DNA of 64,000 nt from Microbacterium allomyrinae (GTDB taxonomy: Bacteria; Actinomycetota; Actinomycetes; Actinomycetales; Microbacteriaceae): NCBI RefSeq assembly GCF_020682705.1, contig NZ_JAGTTN010000001.1:1054001-1118000 (forward strand), in the 5' to 3' direction. Position 1 is the first letter of the stretch, and each line of letters starts with the position of its first letter. A program made the position numbers and the translations under genes. A model generated the notes under the pieces. The model had not been told where the DNA came from. It was given only the letters and a program-made list of their open reading frames with translations, and ran no database searches. This document shows, in pieces, positions 8,525-17,663 of the stretch.

Positions 8525-8559
8525 GCGGCCGCGTCGGCCGGTCTCGTCGGGCGGCCTCG

Positions 8560-9534
8560 TCAGGCGGCGGCGCGCAGTCGCATCATCACGGCGACCGCTT
8601 CCTGCACCAGCGCCACGCGTTCCGCGACGGGCGCGTCCTCGCGCGCACAGCCGACCTTGACACCCGCCCAGGCGAGCGGACCCGCCGCACGCAGCACATC
8701 CCTCACGTCCGAGGTCGTCATCAGCGAGCCGGGAGTCGTATGAGCCAGGCCGGGCTCGGGGGCGAACGGCAGATGCGCGTCGATCCACGCCGGCCCGAAA
8801 TCGGTGGGCGTCGCCGCCGCACCGGAAGCCATGAATCCTCGGAGGAGTCCCCGCCCCGCGGATGCCCGAGCGTGCGCCACCGCCGTCGCGGGCGTCCGCC
8901 CCTCGATGACCGACCTGCCCCAGTTGAGCGAGACGCCCAGGTCTGCGCCGGATCGCTCGATCGCATCCAGCTCCTCGTCCAGCGACAGGAACCCCTTCTC
9001 GGGAATCTGGCCTTCCCGCCACGCATCGCAGTGCTCGATGACGAGCTCCGCGCCGTCCCAGTCCCATCCGGCGATCTCGGTGAGCGACTTCGCCAGCGCA
9101 TCCGACGCGCCGCGCACGCCGCGCGGTGCGCTGTGCAGCTCGACCACGCCGACCACTCGGCGACCCTGTGCGTCGTCGAGGCCGCGCACGCCGTCGCGCA
9201 CTCGCCCGACATCCGCGACAGCCCGCTCACGCCCGCCCTCCTCCACCGACGCAAGTCCGTAGCCCGGGTCGCCGGCGATGCGCCCCATCGTGTACGGGAT
9301 GTCGGTGACGACCGCCCCGAGTGCCGTCGGGAAATGGCGGTGCAGCCACGCGTCGTCGTGCGGATGGATGCTGCCGAGCCACGGCAGCTCGAACGCGCCG
9401 ACATCGGGGATCTGCGCCAGCTGTTCGAAGAACTCCTCCTCGGCGGCGGGGTCCCATCGTCTGTGCGCGGGAGAGGCGGCATAGGCGCCGACGACGAGGC
9501 CGGTGAACGGGGTACGGGCGGGACGGCGTGACAT
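8560..9534 (-). CDS. DUF4862 family protein
   Basis: A 324-residue protein of a family I recognise as DUF4862, with a probable TIM-barrel-like fold and no established activity. Visible marks are GAYAASP near the N-terminus, WLGSIHPHDDAWL, VVTDIPYTMG, VELHSAP and a repeated alternation of hydrophobic strands and helices. It has no signal peptide and no membrane segment. The ATG at 9534 follows GAAGGAAGAAG by 7 nt and is preferred over the upstream TTG at 9558. It may form its own unit, since a 13-bp palindrome and a 156-bp gap separate it from the kinase-transketolase operon. Possible role in sugar metabolism is inferred only from context. Confidence 0.68.
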   Translation of the reverse strand: MSRRPARTPFTGLVVGAYAASPAHRRWDPAAEEEFFEQLAQIPDVGAFELPWLGSIHPHDDAWLHRHFPTALGAVVTDIPYTMGRIAGDPGYGLASVEEGGRERAVADVGRVRDGVRGLDDAQGRRVVGVVELHSAPRGVRGASDALAKSLTEIAGWDWDGAELVIEHCDAWREGQIPEKGFLSLDEELDAIERSGADLGVSLNWGRSVIEGRTPATAVAHARASAGRGLLRGFMASGAAATPTDFGPAWIDAHLPFAPEPGLAHTTPGSLMTTSDVRDVLRAAGPLAWAGVKVGCAREDAPVAERVALVQEAVAVMMRLRAAA

Positions 9535-9579
9535 CAGGATGCTTCTTCCTTCGTGCAAGGGGCACTGACGGAGACATTA

Positions 9580-9592
9580 GACATCAGATGTC
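9580..9592. promoter_or_regulatory. 13-bp palindrome upstream of DUF4862 gene
   Basis: GACATC-A-GATGTC is a perfect inverted repeat (6+1+6) lying 46 bp before the ATG at 9534. It has the size and symmetry of a GntR-type operator. No cognate regulator is adjacent, so its role is inferred. Confidence 0.45.
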
Positions 9593-9690
9593 CTCGCGTC
9601 AATCGCGGCCGGGCCGGATCGCGCCTGAATCCTCGACACCGTCACCGCGACGCCGACCCCCGCAGGACCCAGTCGTGGCCGACCCGCGGG

Positions 9691-10698
9691 TCAGTGCAGC
9701 GAAAGGCTGCGGAGCGGTGACTCGAGGCGGACCTCGACGTCCTCCACGTCGTTCGGGGTGATCGTCGGCGTGATGAGCCCGACCGCGGCGCGCCCCCAAC
9801 GCGTCGCACGGGTCATGGCCTGCTCCAACGACGACCCCTCGTCGCCATGCCACTGCGCCATCAGACCGGCGAGCGCGGCATCCCCCGCTCCGGTGGTGTT
9901 CACGACGCGCGTCGGCGGAGTGTGTGCCCAGAGCTGCTGAGTCGGAGTCACCATGACCGCTCCCAGGTGTCCGAGACTCACCATCACCGCACCCACGCCG
10001 CGGTCCACCACCCGCCGTGCCGCGTCGACCGCCTCCCCCAGCGTGCGGATCGGAGCGCGGTGCAGCTCTTCGAGTTCGTGGATGTTGGGCGAGATGAGAT
10101 CGAGCTTCGCCCCGCGCCGCAGCCAATCCCCGACGACGGCACCGGGCGAGTCGAGACAGAGCCGGGCGCCGTTCAGATGCGCAGCGCCGAACAGATCCGC
10201 GGGGTCGATCCCGTCGCTCGCAGACACGGCGGGCAGGCTGCCGCCCACCACGATCCAATCCGCGTCGATCCGCAGCGCCTCATAGCCCACCGTTGCGCGC
10301 AAGGCGCGCCAGTCGAGGCCCGTGAGTTCGTGTGCGGCCTGATTGATGTTGGTCGTCACACCGTCGGCGCCGATGAGCACCGTGTTGACGCGAATGGCTC
10401 GGGGAACCGACACCACGCGAAAGATGTCGTCACCCTCGGTCAGGGCGGCGGCGTCCTCGAAGCTGATCGGAACCACGGCCCGCACCACGTTTCCGGATGC
10501 GTGCAGGTCGCGGGCGAGGTTGACCCCGTTGCCCGCGACGTGGGCCTCGATATGACGCGCGCGATTGACACGACCCGCCTGCAGCCCGTCGATCATGTAC
10601 ACCCGGTCGATGGCAGGAGCGGGAGTCAGGGTGACGACGCGTGTTCGCGTTGCCGTGCCTTCAGCGATCTCTTGCACCGTGGTTGCCGTCAGCGACAT
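9691..10698 (-). CDS. PfkB-family sugar kinase (1-phosphofructokinase/LacC-like)
   Basis: A 335-residue ribokinase-fold kinase. The N-terminal VVTLTPAPAIDRVYMIDGL and the C-terminal NTTGAGDA motif (catalytic Asp of the anion hole) place it with FruK/LacC-like hexose-phosphate kinases. The usual GGKG(I/V)N substrate motif reads AGNGVN here, so substrate preference may differ. It starts 3 nt after the transketolase C-subunit stop, with GAGGTG 4 nt before the ATG, and is therefore co-transcribed with the split transketolase. It could phosphorylate a sugar or sugar phosphate feeding that enzyme; it does not look like a classical IolC. Confidence 0.8.
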   Translation of the reverse strand: MSLTATTVQEIAEGTATRTRVVTLTPAPAIDRVYMIDGLQAGRVNRARHIEAHVAGNGVNLARDLHASGNVVRAVVPISFEDAAALTEGDDIFRVVSVPRAIRVNTVLIGADGVTTNINQAAHELTGLDWRALRATVGYEALRIDADWIVVGGSLPAVSASDGIDPADLFGAAHLNGARLCLDSPGAVVGDWLRRGAKLDLISPNIHELEELHRAPIRTLGEAVDAARRVVDRGVGAVMVSLGHLGAVMVTPTQQLWAHTPPTRVVNTTGAGDAALAGLMAQWHGDEGSSLEQAMTRATRWGRAAVGLITPTITPNDVEDVEVRLESPLRSLSLH

Positions 10699-10701
10699 GG
10701 T

Positions 10702-11637
10702 TCACCTCGCGGTGGCGAACAGGCTCGCCTTCACGCTCTCCGCGACCCGCTCGGGCGAGAGTCCGTACTTGTCGAGGAGGAAGTCGTTGGGAGCGGATTC
10801 CGACCACCGGTCGTCCAGGCCGATCCGGGTCAAGGCCACGCGTCCGCCGGCCGACACCAGTTCGGCGACGAGGCCGCCGAGACCGCCGATGCGGCTGTGC
10901 TCTTCGACGGTGATGATGTGGTCGGCATCGCCGATCAGCCCGAGCAGTGCCGGCTCGTCGAGCGGCTTGAGTGTCGCGAGGTGGATCACGCGAGCGTCGA
11001 TGCCGTCCTGGGCGAGCAGGTTCGCCGCGTCGACGGTGCGGGATGTCTGCACCCCGGTCGAGATGAGCGTGATGCCCGTGCCCTCGCGCACGACGACCGG
11101 CTTGCCCGGCTCGAAGACGAAGTCCTCGGAGAAGACGGGCGTGACGGCATCTCGCGCGAAGCGCGCGTACACGGGGCCCGGGTGCTCCGCAGCCCACCGG
11201 ATCACGGCGGCGGCCTCGTACTCGTCGGCCGGTGCGATGACGGTGATGTTCGGCATCGCACGCATGATGGCGAAGTCCTCGATGTCCTGGTGCGTCTTGC
11301 CGCTCGAGCCGTTCAGCAGGCCGCTGTACGCCGCGGCGATCCGCACCGGCGCTTTGGTCTGCGACACGAGCATCCGGATCTGATCGATCGCGCGGTGCGT
11401 CAGGAACACGCCGAACGTCGACAGCCACGGGCGGTAGCCGAGGGTGCTCATGCCGAAGGCCATGCCGACCATGTTCTGCTCGGCGATGCCGATCTCGATG
11501 AACGCATCGGGCTGCGCGTCTGCGACGATGTCGGCGCGGGTCGAGGTGGCCAGGTCGCCGTCGAGCACGACCAGGGTGGGGTCGACGGCAGCGATCTCGG
11601 CGAGAGTCTCGCCCCAGACGACGCGTTGAGCCTTCAT
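10702..11637 (-). CDS. Transketolase C-terminal subunit
   Basis: A 311-residue protein containing the pyrimidine-binding and C-terminal domains of transketolase or DXS-like enzymes. The catalytic Glu region reads FIEIGIAEQNMVGMAFG, followed by a central YARFARD loop and a C-terminal Rossmann-like domain with IITVEEHSRIGGLG. It is only half a transketolase and must pair with the N-subunit encoded directly upstream, with which it overlaps by 4 nt. The pair would transfer two-carbon ketol groups between sugar phosphates. Confidence 0.9.
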   Translation of the reverse strand: MKAQRVVWGETLAEIAAVDPTLVVLDGDLATSTRADIVADAQPDAFIEIGIAEQNMVGMAFGMSTLGYRPWLSTFGVFLTHRAIDQIRMLVSQTKAPVRIAAAYSGLLNGSSGKTHQDIEDFAIMRAMPNITVIAPADEYEAAAVIRWAAEHPGPVYARFARDAVTPVFSEDFVFEPGKPVVVREGTGITLISTGVQTSRTVDAANLLAQDGIDARVIHLATLKPLDEPALLGLIGDADHIITVEEHSRIGGLGGLVAELVSAGGRVALTRIGLDDRWSESAPNDFLLDKYGLSPERVAESVKASLFATAR

Positions 11638-12533
11638 CGGTTCTGTCCTTCCTCAGCGAGCTCGGCGACGAGCTCTGCGCGGGCCACGTCGAGTTGCTCG
11701 GACGTGGCGATTCCGTTGTGCCACTTGTAGGTGCCGCTGGTGAAGGAGATGCCCTGCCCCTTCGTGGTGTTGGCGATGATCACGGTCGGCTTGCCCGAGA
11801 CGCCGCGCGCCTCGGTGACCGTCTGGTACGCCCCGAGAATCGCGTCCCAGTCGTGGCCGTCGATGGAAAGGGTGTTCCACCCGAAACCGCGGAAGACCGC
11901 GTCGAGATCGACGTGCCCCATCGGTTCGCTGCGATCGAACCGGTCGCTCTCGGCGGCGGGCCATCCGTACTGCTGCAGGCCGTTCAGGTCGATGATCAGC
12001 GTCAGGTTGTCGAGGTGGAATCGGGGCGCCGAGATGACGGTCTCCCACACCATGCCCTCTTCGATCTCGCCGTCGCCGACCATGACCCAGGTGTGGAAGT
12101 CCTTGCCGAGGCGCTTCGCGGCCAGCGCCATGCCGGCTCCGGCGGACAGCCCCTGCCCCAGCGACCCGGTGGACGAGTCGACGCCGGGCGTGATGAGCAT
12201 GTCGGGGTGGCCCTGCAGACGGGAGTCCCCGTGATCGAAGGTGGCGAGCTCGTCCTCGGGGAAGTAGCCGCGCAGCGCGAGCACCGTATAGAGCCCGATC
12301 GCCGAGTGGCCCTTGGAGAGGATGAAGCGGTCGCGATCCGGGTCCGACGGGTTGGTCGGATCGATGTTCAGCTGACGGAAGTACAGCGCGATCAGCAGGT
12401 CGGTGGCCGACAGCGGCCCCCCGATGTGGCCGGCCTTGCTCATTGCGACGGTGTTCAGGATGTGCCAGCGCGCGCGTCGAGCCAGAGCATCCAGCTCAGC
12501 CGACTCAACGGTGAGGTTCTCGACGATGGACAT
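11634..12533 (-). CDS. Transketolase N-terminal (thiamine diphosphate-binding) subunit
   Basis: A 299-residue ThDP-binding subunit. GHIGGPLSATDLLIALYF near residues 35-55 and the Mg-ThDP motif GDGEIEEGMVWE are clear. The downstream HDWDAI and TTKGQGISF motifs are typical of split actinobacterial transketolases. First gene of a three-gene operon (N-subunit, C-subunit, PfkB kinase), divergent from two IclR regulators with about 120 bp between starts, suggesting IclR control. Split transketolases usually belong to dedicated sugar pathways rather than the central pentose-phosphate enzyme. Confidence 0.9.
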   Translation of the reverse strand: MSIVENLTVESAELDALARRARWHILNTVAMSKAGHIGGPLSATDLLIALYFRQLNIDPTNPSDPDRDRFILSKGHSAIGLYTVLALRGYFPEDELATFDHGDSRLQGHPDMLITPGVDSSTGSLGQGLSAGAGMALAAKRLGKDFHTWVMVGDGEIEEGMVWETVISAPRFHLDNLTLIIDLNGLQQYGWPAAESDRFDRSEPMGHVDLDAVFRGFGWNTLSIDGHDWDAILGAYQTVTEARGVSGKPTVIIANTTKGQGISFTSGTYKWHNGIATSEQLDVARAELVAELAEEGQNR

Positions 12534-12653
12534 TGTTCCCCTTGCCTTGGACTGTAGGAAGTGAGTGCAAAGCTACCATGCAACGAACGTCGTGTCTACC
12601 TCGTGATATTTTCTGAATTGACTTCTTTGCGTCCGCCCCATGAGAATGAGGCC

Positions 12654-13439
12654 ATGACCGTGCCCACTGACGCCGCCGGAATGGAGATTCTCCAGAAGTC
12701 CGGCGCCGTGATCTCCGCGCTCGAGGAACTCGGCGAAGAGACGGCACAGGCGCTGGCCGCGCACGTCGGCGAACCCGTCAGCTCGACATACCGCCTACTC
12801 GCGTCGCTGACGAGCATCGGCTGGGTCGACGCCACGACACGTCGGGGCTACTTCCGGCTCGGCGTGCGCTTCGTACGCGTCGGCAGCCTGCTCGAGGACC
12901 AGCTCAGTGTCCGCGATGCGTGCCGGCCCGCCCTGGAGGCCCTGCGCTCGCACACCAACGCCACCACCTTCCTCTGCTTCCTGCGCAACGATGCGGCCGT
13001 CTGCGTGGAACGACTCGCGGGCCGCGACGTCCAATCGCTCGCGATGCGCCTCGGCGATTCACTCCCGCTCTTCCGGGGCGCCGCCCCGCTCGCGCTCTTC
13101 GCGTTCCTCCCCGATGGCGAACGAGACGCGACTCTGAAGCGATTCGCCGAACGGCGACGGCAGGGCGAGGCCATCCCGTCCGACAAATCGTTGCGGTCGA
13201 CCTTGCAGCTCGTCCGCGATCGCGGCTACTCGCTCTCGGACCAGGACGTGACCCCGGGCATCGCCGGCATCGGGGCGCCGGTCTTCAACCATCGCGGCGA
13301 GCTGGAGGGAGCGATCTCGGTGAGCGGATTGCGCAACCAGATCCTCTCCGGTGAGAACGACGTCGCCGAAGCGACCGTGCACGCGGCGGCCGAGGCGAGC
13401 CGAGCGCTCGGTGCGCAGATCCAGGGGGTGCGTGCATGA
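12654..13439 (+). CDS. IclR-family transcriptional regulator (first of two)
   Basis: A 261-residue IclR protein. The N-terminal winged helix-turn-helix (about 10-70: AQALAAHVGEPVSSTYRLLASLTSIGWV) is followed by the GAF-like effector domain (about 85-255) with the conserved FRGAAPLALFAFL and DVTPGIAGIGAPVF motifs. The ATG at 12654 gives the normal family length and follows GAATGAGG. Divergent from the transketolase/PfkB operon and overlapping the next IclR gene by 4 nt, so the two proteins are probably co-translated. The ligand is unknown. Confidence 0.88.
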   Translation: MTVPTDAAGMEILQKSGAVISALEELGEETAQALAAHVGEPVSSTYRLLASLTSIGWVDATTRRGYFRLGVRFVRVGSLLEDQLSVRDACRPALEALRSHTNATTFLCFLRNDAAVCVERLAGRDVQSLAMRLGDSLPLFRGAAPLALFAFLPDGERDATLKRFAERRRQGEAIPSDKSLRSTLQLVRDRGYSLSDQDVTPGIAGIGAPVFNHRGELEGAISVSGLRNQILSGENDVAEATVHAAAEASRALGAQIQGVRA

Positions 13440-14176
13440 AACCCATCAAGGTGCTCGTCAATGCCGATGACGTGATCGGACTGCTCAGCACGCAGGGGCC
13501 GCTGACACCCGCCGAGATCGCAGAGCGCGTGCAGATCCCCCGCCCGAGCGTCTACCGTCTCCTCGACGGCTTGAACGCGATCGGTCTCACCGAGCCTCTC
13601 CCCGATTCACGAACACAGCTGAGCCTGCGGTGGCTTCACCTGGCCGACCGCGCACGCGCATCGATGCGCGAATGGCGCGACGCGCACGGCGTGCTGGTCG
13701 ACCTCGTCGATCGCACCGGTCAGACGGCCTACCTCTCTGTGCTGCGCAAAGACGAAGCCGTCTGCATGGACTGGGAGCAGGGTCGCGGGATCGGCGTGCT
13801 CGTGCTCAAGCCCGGACGCACCCTCCCGTTGAACGCCGGTGCGGCCGGTCGCACCCTGCTCGCCTTCAGCGCCGACATCGACGCGTACCTCGAGAACTCC
13901 GACCGCCGGCGCTTCACGACGAAGACCCTGGTCGACGATGCCGAACTGCGAGCGGATGCCGCGGCCACCCGCGCGCGCGGCTTCGCGATCTCGGATGAGG
14001 ACGTCACCGACGGGATCGGCGCGGTGGGCATTCCCGTCAGAAGCGGCTCGGGCGCCGTCATCGGCGCACTGTCCCTCGCCGGGCTGGCTGACGACATCAC
14101 CGCGGAGCGCGATCGACTCGTCGCCGAACTGCGCCGCTCCGCGGATCAGCTGGAGCGCAACGTCGCCGACGCGTGA
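13436..14176 (+). CDS. IclR-family transcriptional regulator (second of two)
   Basis: A 246-residue IclR protein with helix-turn-helix (about 10-60: TPAEIAERVQIPRPSVYRLLDGL) and effector domain containing LPLNAGAAGRTLLAF and DVTDGIGAVGIPV. It overlaps the upstream IclR gene by ATGA. The two are diverged paralogues, which would allow heteromers or dual-ligand control of the divergent operon. A strong hairpin follows the stop directly. Confidence 0.88.
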   Translation: MKPIKVLVNADDVIGLLSTQGPLTPAEIAERVQIPRPSVYRLLDGLNAIGLTEPLPDSRTQLSLRWLHLADRARASMREWRDAHGVLVDLVDRTGQTAYLSVLRKDEAVCMDWEQGRGIGVLVLKPGRTLPLNAGAAGRTLLAFSADIDAYLENSDRRRFTTKTLVDDAELRADAAATRARGFAISDEDVTDGIGAVGIPVRSGSGAVIGALSLAGLADDITAERDRLVAELRRSADQLERNVADA

Positions 14177-14212
14177 ACGGCGGCCCCGGCGCTTTCACGT
14201 CGGGGCCGCCGT
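14177..14212. terminator. Hairpin between convergent genes
   Basis: ACGGCGGCCCCG pairs perfectly with CGGGGCCGCCGT (12-bp stem, 12-nt loop). It begins right after the IclR stop and lies before the end of the aldehyde dehydrogenase gene on the other strand. It lacks a clear U-run, but the position suits a bidirectional terminator. Confidence 0.7.
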
Positions 14213-14234
14213 CAATCCGCTGACCGGCTGGGCG

Positions 14235-15710
14235 CTACGCCCACGACACGGCGATGTACTGGCTCTCCATGTACTCCAGGAGTCCTTCCGCGCCGCCTTC
14301 GCGTCCGATGCCGCTCTGCTTCATGCCGCCGAAGGGAGCTGCGGGATCGGAGACCAGACCCCGGTTGATGCCCACCATGCCGGATTCGATCTGCTCGCTG
14401 ACCCGCAGGGCCCGACTCAAGTCCCCGCTGTACACGTAGGAGACCAGGCCGAAGGGTGTGCCGTTGGCCAGGTCGATCGCCTCCCGCTCGGTGCGGAAGG
14501 TGACGATCGGGGCGACGGGGCCGAACACCTCGTGCGCCAGGATGTCGGCATCCGCCCGTACTCCGGTGAGCACCGTCGCCGGGTAGAAGAAGCCGTCCCC
14601 CTCGGGCACCGTGCCGCCGACCAGCAGCGTCGCGCCCTCGTCGAGGGCGCCGGAGACCAGTCCGTGGATGTCTTCGCGGGCGCGCTCGTTGATGAGGGGC
14701 CCGAGCTTCGTCTCGGGATCGAGACCGTTGCCGAGCTGAAGTGCGCCCATCTGCGCAGCGAGCGCTGCGCTGAACTGCTCGGCAACCGCCTCCTGCACGT
14801 AGAAGCGGTTGGCCGCGGTGCACGCCTCGCCGCCGTTGCGCATCTTCGCGATCATCGCTCCGGCGACGGCCGCCTCGATGTCGGCGTCGTCGAACACGAC
14901 GAACGGCGCGTTCCCGCCGAGCTCCATCGATGTCTTGAGCACCGTGTCTGCGGCGAGCCTCATCAGATCCACTCCCACCTCGGTCGATCCGGTGAAGGAG
15001 AGCTTGCGGACGCGGGGGTCGTGGATCATCGCGCTGACCACGGGCCCGGAGCGCCGGCTCGGCACGACATTGATGACCCCGGCGGGCACGCCGGCCTGCT
15101 CGAAGATCGTCGCCAGGGCCAGCGCCGTGAGAGGAGTGTCGCTCGCGGGTTTCAGGATCACCGTGCAGCCGGCCGCCAATGCGGGACCGATCTTGCGCGT
15201 TGCCATCGCGGCGGGGAAGTTCCACGGCGTCACCAGGATGGCGATGCCGACCGGGCGGTGAGTGACCAGGATGCGGTTGGCCCCTGAGGGCGCCGTCTGC
15301 AGTGCGCCCGGAATGCGCACCGCCTCTTCGGAGTACCAGCGCAGGAATTCCGCCGCATAGACGACCTCGCCGCGCGCATCGGAGAAGACCTTTCCGTTCT
15401 CCGCGGTGATGAGCGCCGCCAGATCGTCGGCAGCGTCGATGATCAGCTGATACGCGCGCAGGAGGATCGTGGCGCGCACGCGCGGCGGCGTGGCCGCCCA
15501 GTCGGCAGCGGCAGCGTCGGCCGCATCGACCGCCGCGATCGCGTCGTCGACGCTCGCACTCGCCACGGTCGCCAGCACGGCGTTCGTGGACGGATCGCGC
15601 ACGTCGAAAGACTCGCCGTCGCTCGAGGGGCGCTCCACCCCGCCGATGATCAGGCCGGTCGGAACGCTCTGGAGGAAGGTCGCCACGGAGTCGGCGGAGG
15701 GAATCGTCAT
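14235..15710 (-). CDS. NAD(P)-dependent aldehyde dehydrogenase (succinate-semialdehyde dehydrogenase-like)
   Basis: A 491-residue ALDH. TPWNFPAAMATRKIGPALAAGC, the GSTEVG nucleotide motif, the catalytic Glu in MELGGNAP and the catalytic Cys in NGGEACTAANR are all present. The ELGGNAPFVVFDDAD segment is typical of GabD-type enzymes and not of the CoA-acylating IolA/MmsA group. ATG at 15710 follows GAAAGAG. It lies downstream of iolB and iolD on the same strand, so its substrate may be an aldehyde arising in inositol breakdown, though the sequence alone says only semialdehyde dehydrogenase. Confidence 0.85.
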   Translation of the reverse strand: MTIPSADSVATFLQSVPTGLIIGGVERPSSDGESFDVRDPSTNAVLATVASASVDDAIAAVDAADAAAADWAATPPRVRATILLRAYQLIIDAADDLAALITAENGKVFSDARGEVVYAAEFLRWYSEEAVRIPGALQTAPSGANRILVTHRPVGIAILVTPWNFPAAMATRKIGPALAAGCTVILKPASDTPLTALALATIFEQAGVPAGVINVVPSRRSGPVVSAMIHDPRVRKLSFTGSTEVGVDLMRLAADTVLKTSMELGGNAPFVVFDDADIEAAVAGAMIAKMRNGGEACTAANRFYVQEAVAEQFSAALAAQMGALQLGNGLDPETKLGPLINERAREDIHGLVSGALDEGATLLVGGTVPEGDGFFYPATVLTGVRADADILAHEVFGPVAPIVTFRTEREAIDLANGTPFGLVSYVYSGDLSRALRVSEQIESGMVGINRGLVSDPAAPFGGMKQSGIGREGGAEGLLEYMESQYIAVSWA

Positions 15711-15778
15711 GAGTTCTCTTTCACAGGTGAGGCAGGCGAAGGCGCCGGGGAGGCGACTGGTCCGCCTCCCCGTGCGAC

Positions 15779-17659
15779 TCAGAGATAGAGGTGCTGCGCG
15801 GCGCGCTTGTCTTCGTAGACCTTGCGGGCGATCTGCGTCGATTCGAGGGTGGAGACCTCCGCCACCGGCACATCCCACCACGCTCCCGATCCGCCGAAGC
15901 GGGCCTGGGCATCCACCTGCACGTAGACCACGCTGGTGCCGTCGTAGGCCTTCGCCTCTTCGAGCGCGCGCGTGAAGTCCGCGGCGTTGTCGGCAGTCCA
16001 GACCTTGGCCCCATAGCTGGCGGCGTTCGCCGCGAAGTCCACTTCGAGGCGGGCGCCGTTGTGCATAGAGCCGTCGCCGCGCTCATTGAAGCGTGTTCCG
16101 AACGTCTGCGATCCGAGGGTGTCCGAGAGGGCCGCGATCGACCCGTAGCCGTAGTTGTCGACGACCACGAAGGTGATCTTCAGGTGCTCCTGAACCGCCG
16201 TGAGGATCTCCTGCGAGAGCATCAGGTAGGTGCCGTCGCCGATCAGGCCGAAGACGTGGCGCGAGCGGTCTGCGAGAGCGTTTCCGATGGCTCCCGGGAT
16301 CTCGTAGCCCATGCAGGAGTTGCCGTACTCGATGTCGTAGCCCTTGCTCGAGCCCGGCCGCCACAGCCGGTGCAGGTCGCCGGGCATCGATCCGGCGGCG
16401 TTGACGATGACGTCGCGCTCGCCCGACGCGGCGTTCAGGATGCCGAGCATCTGCGCCTGAGACAGGGTGCCGGAATCATCGACCTCGATGATGCGGTCGA
16501 TCTCGGCACGCCACTCCGAGGCGTTGCCGACGGCGGCCGCACGCGTCTCGTCGTCGACGCTCCAGCCGCCCAGTGCCTCGAGCAGGTCGCCCAGCGTCTC
16601 GCGCGCGTCTCCGACGAGCGCGGTGGCCGCCTCTTTGAGCGCATCGATCTCAGCCACGTTGATGTTGACGAACTTCACGTCGGGGTTGTGGAAGAGCGTG
16701 TTGGACGCGGTCGTGAAGTCGGTGTAGCGGGTGCCGATGCCGATCACGACGTCCGCGTCACCGGCGATGTCGTTGGCGAAGCGCGAGCCGCTCGCGCCCA
16801 GCGCGCCCAGGGCGAGCGGGTGCTCATGGGGCATGGCGGCCTTTCCGGCCTGCGTCACTCCGACGCCGATACCGGTCGCATCCGCGAACTGCACGAGCTC
16901 GTCGATCGCGTCCGAGTAGATGACGCCGCCACCGGCGATGATCACCGGCTTGCGGGACGCCTTGATGATCTCGGCGGCACGCCCGATCGCCGCGCGATCG
17001 GCGCGATTGCGTGCGACGTGCCAGACCCGGTCGGCGAACAGCTCCTCGGGGAAGTCGAACGCCTCGGCCTGCACGTCCTGGGGCAGCGCGATGGTCACGG
17101 CCCCCGTGTCGGCGGGGCTGGTGAGCACCCGCATTCCCTCCAGCAGCGCGGAGGCGAGCTGCTCGGGACGCATCACCCGGTCGAAGTAGCGCGACACGGC
17201 ACGGAACGAGTCGTTCGCCGTCACATCCATCGAATAGGGCATCTCCTGCTGCTGCAGCACAGCGCCTGTCGCGCGCGTGGCGAACACGTCCGCCGGCAGG
17301 AGCAGAACGGGCAGGTGATTGACCGTCGCGGTGCCGGCGCCGGTCACCATGTTCGTCGCGCCGGGTCCGATCGAGGTCGACACCACGAGCGCGCCGAGCC
17401 TGTTGCGCATTTTCGCGTAGCCGATGCCGATATGCACCATGCCCTGTTCGTTGCGGCCCTGGTAGTACGGGAACTCGTCCTCGTACTGGAGCATCGCCTG
17501 GCCGAGGCCGGCGACGTTGCCGTGGCCGAAGATCCCGAAGCCGCCTCCGAAGAACTTCTCGGTGACGCCATCGCGCTCGACGTACTGCGCCTGCAGGAAG
17601 CGGACGACGGCCTGGCCGACGGTGAGGCGGACGGTGGGGTGAGAGGTGTTCTGCGTCAT
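15779..17659 (-). CDS. iolD: 3D-(3,5/4)-trihydroxycyclohexane-1,2-dione acylhydrolase IolD
   Basis: A 626-residue ThDP-dependent enzyme, close to the usual IolD length. It opens the ring of the diketo-inositol intermediate to give 5-deoxy-glucuronate in the cytoplasm. The N-terminal KFFGGGFGIFGHGNVAGLG and the ThDP-binding stretch GDGTYLML followed by VVVDNYGYGSI are characteristic. The ATG at 17659 lies 4 nt after the iolB stop, so iolB-iolD form a tight operon followed by the aldehyde dehydrogenase gene 68 nt further on. Confidence 0.95.
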   Translation of the reverse strand: MTQNTSHPTVRLTVGQAVVRFLQAQYVERDGVTEKFFGGGFGIFGHGNVAGLGQAMLQYEDEFPYYQGRNEQGMVHIGIGYAKMRNRLGALVVSTSIGPGATNMVTGAGTATVNHLPVLLLPADVFATRATGAVLQQQEMPYSMDVTANDSFRAVSRYFDRVMRPEQLASALLEGMRVLTSPADTGAVTIALPQDVQAEAFDFPEELFADRVWHVARNRADRAAIGRAAEIIKASRKPVIIAGGGVIYSDAIDELVQFADATGIGVGVTQAGKAAMPHEHPLALGALGASGSRFANDIAGDADVVIGIGTRYTDFTTASNTLFHNPDVKFVNINVAEIDALKEAATALVGDARETLGDLLEALGGWSVDDETRAAAVGNASEWRAEIDRIIEVDDSGTLSQAQMLGILNAASGERDVIVNAAGSMPGDLHRLWRPGSSKGYDIEYGNSCMGYEIPGAIGNALADRSRHVFGLIGDGTYLMLSQEILTAVQEHLKITFVVVDNYGYGSIAALSDTLGSQTFGTRFNERGDGSMHNGARLEVDFAANAASYGAKVWTADNAADFTRALEEAKAYDGTSVVYVQVDAQARFGGSGAWWDVPVAEVSTLESTQIARKVYEDKRAAQHLYL

Positions 17660-17663
17660 TGCT

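Noticed and set aside
9681-9692. GACCCGCGGGTC palindrome at the end of the kinase gene as a terminator
   Set aside because: It has no loop and no U-run and is only 12 bp; in this GC-rich sequence such a palindrome is plausible by chance.
9691-12533. Sulfoquinovose transketolase (sulfo-TK) pathway
   Set aside because: Split transketolase and a kinase alone do not define it; no sulfoquinovosidase, isomerase or sulfonate exporter was recognised.
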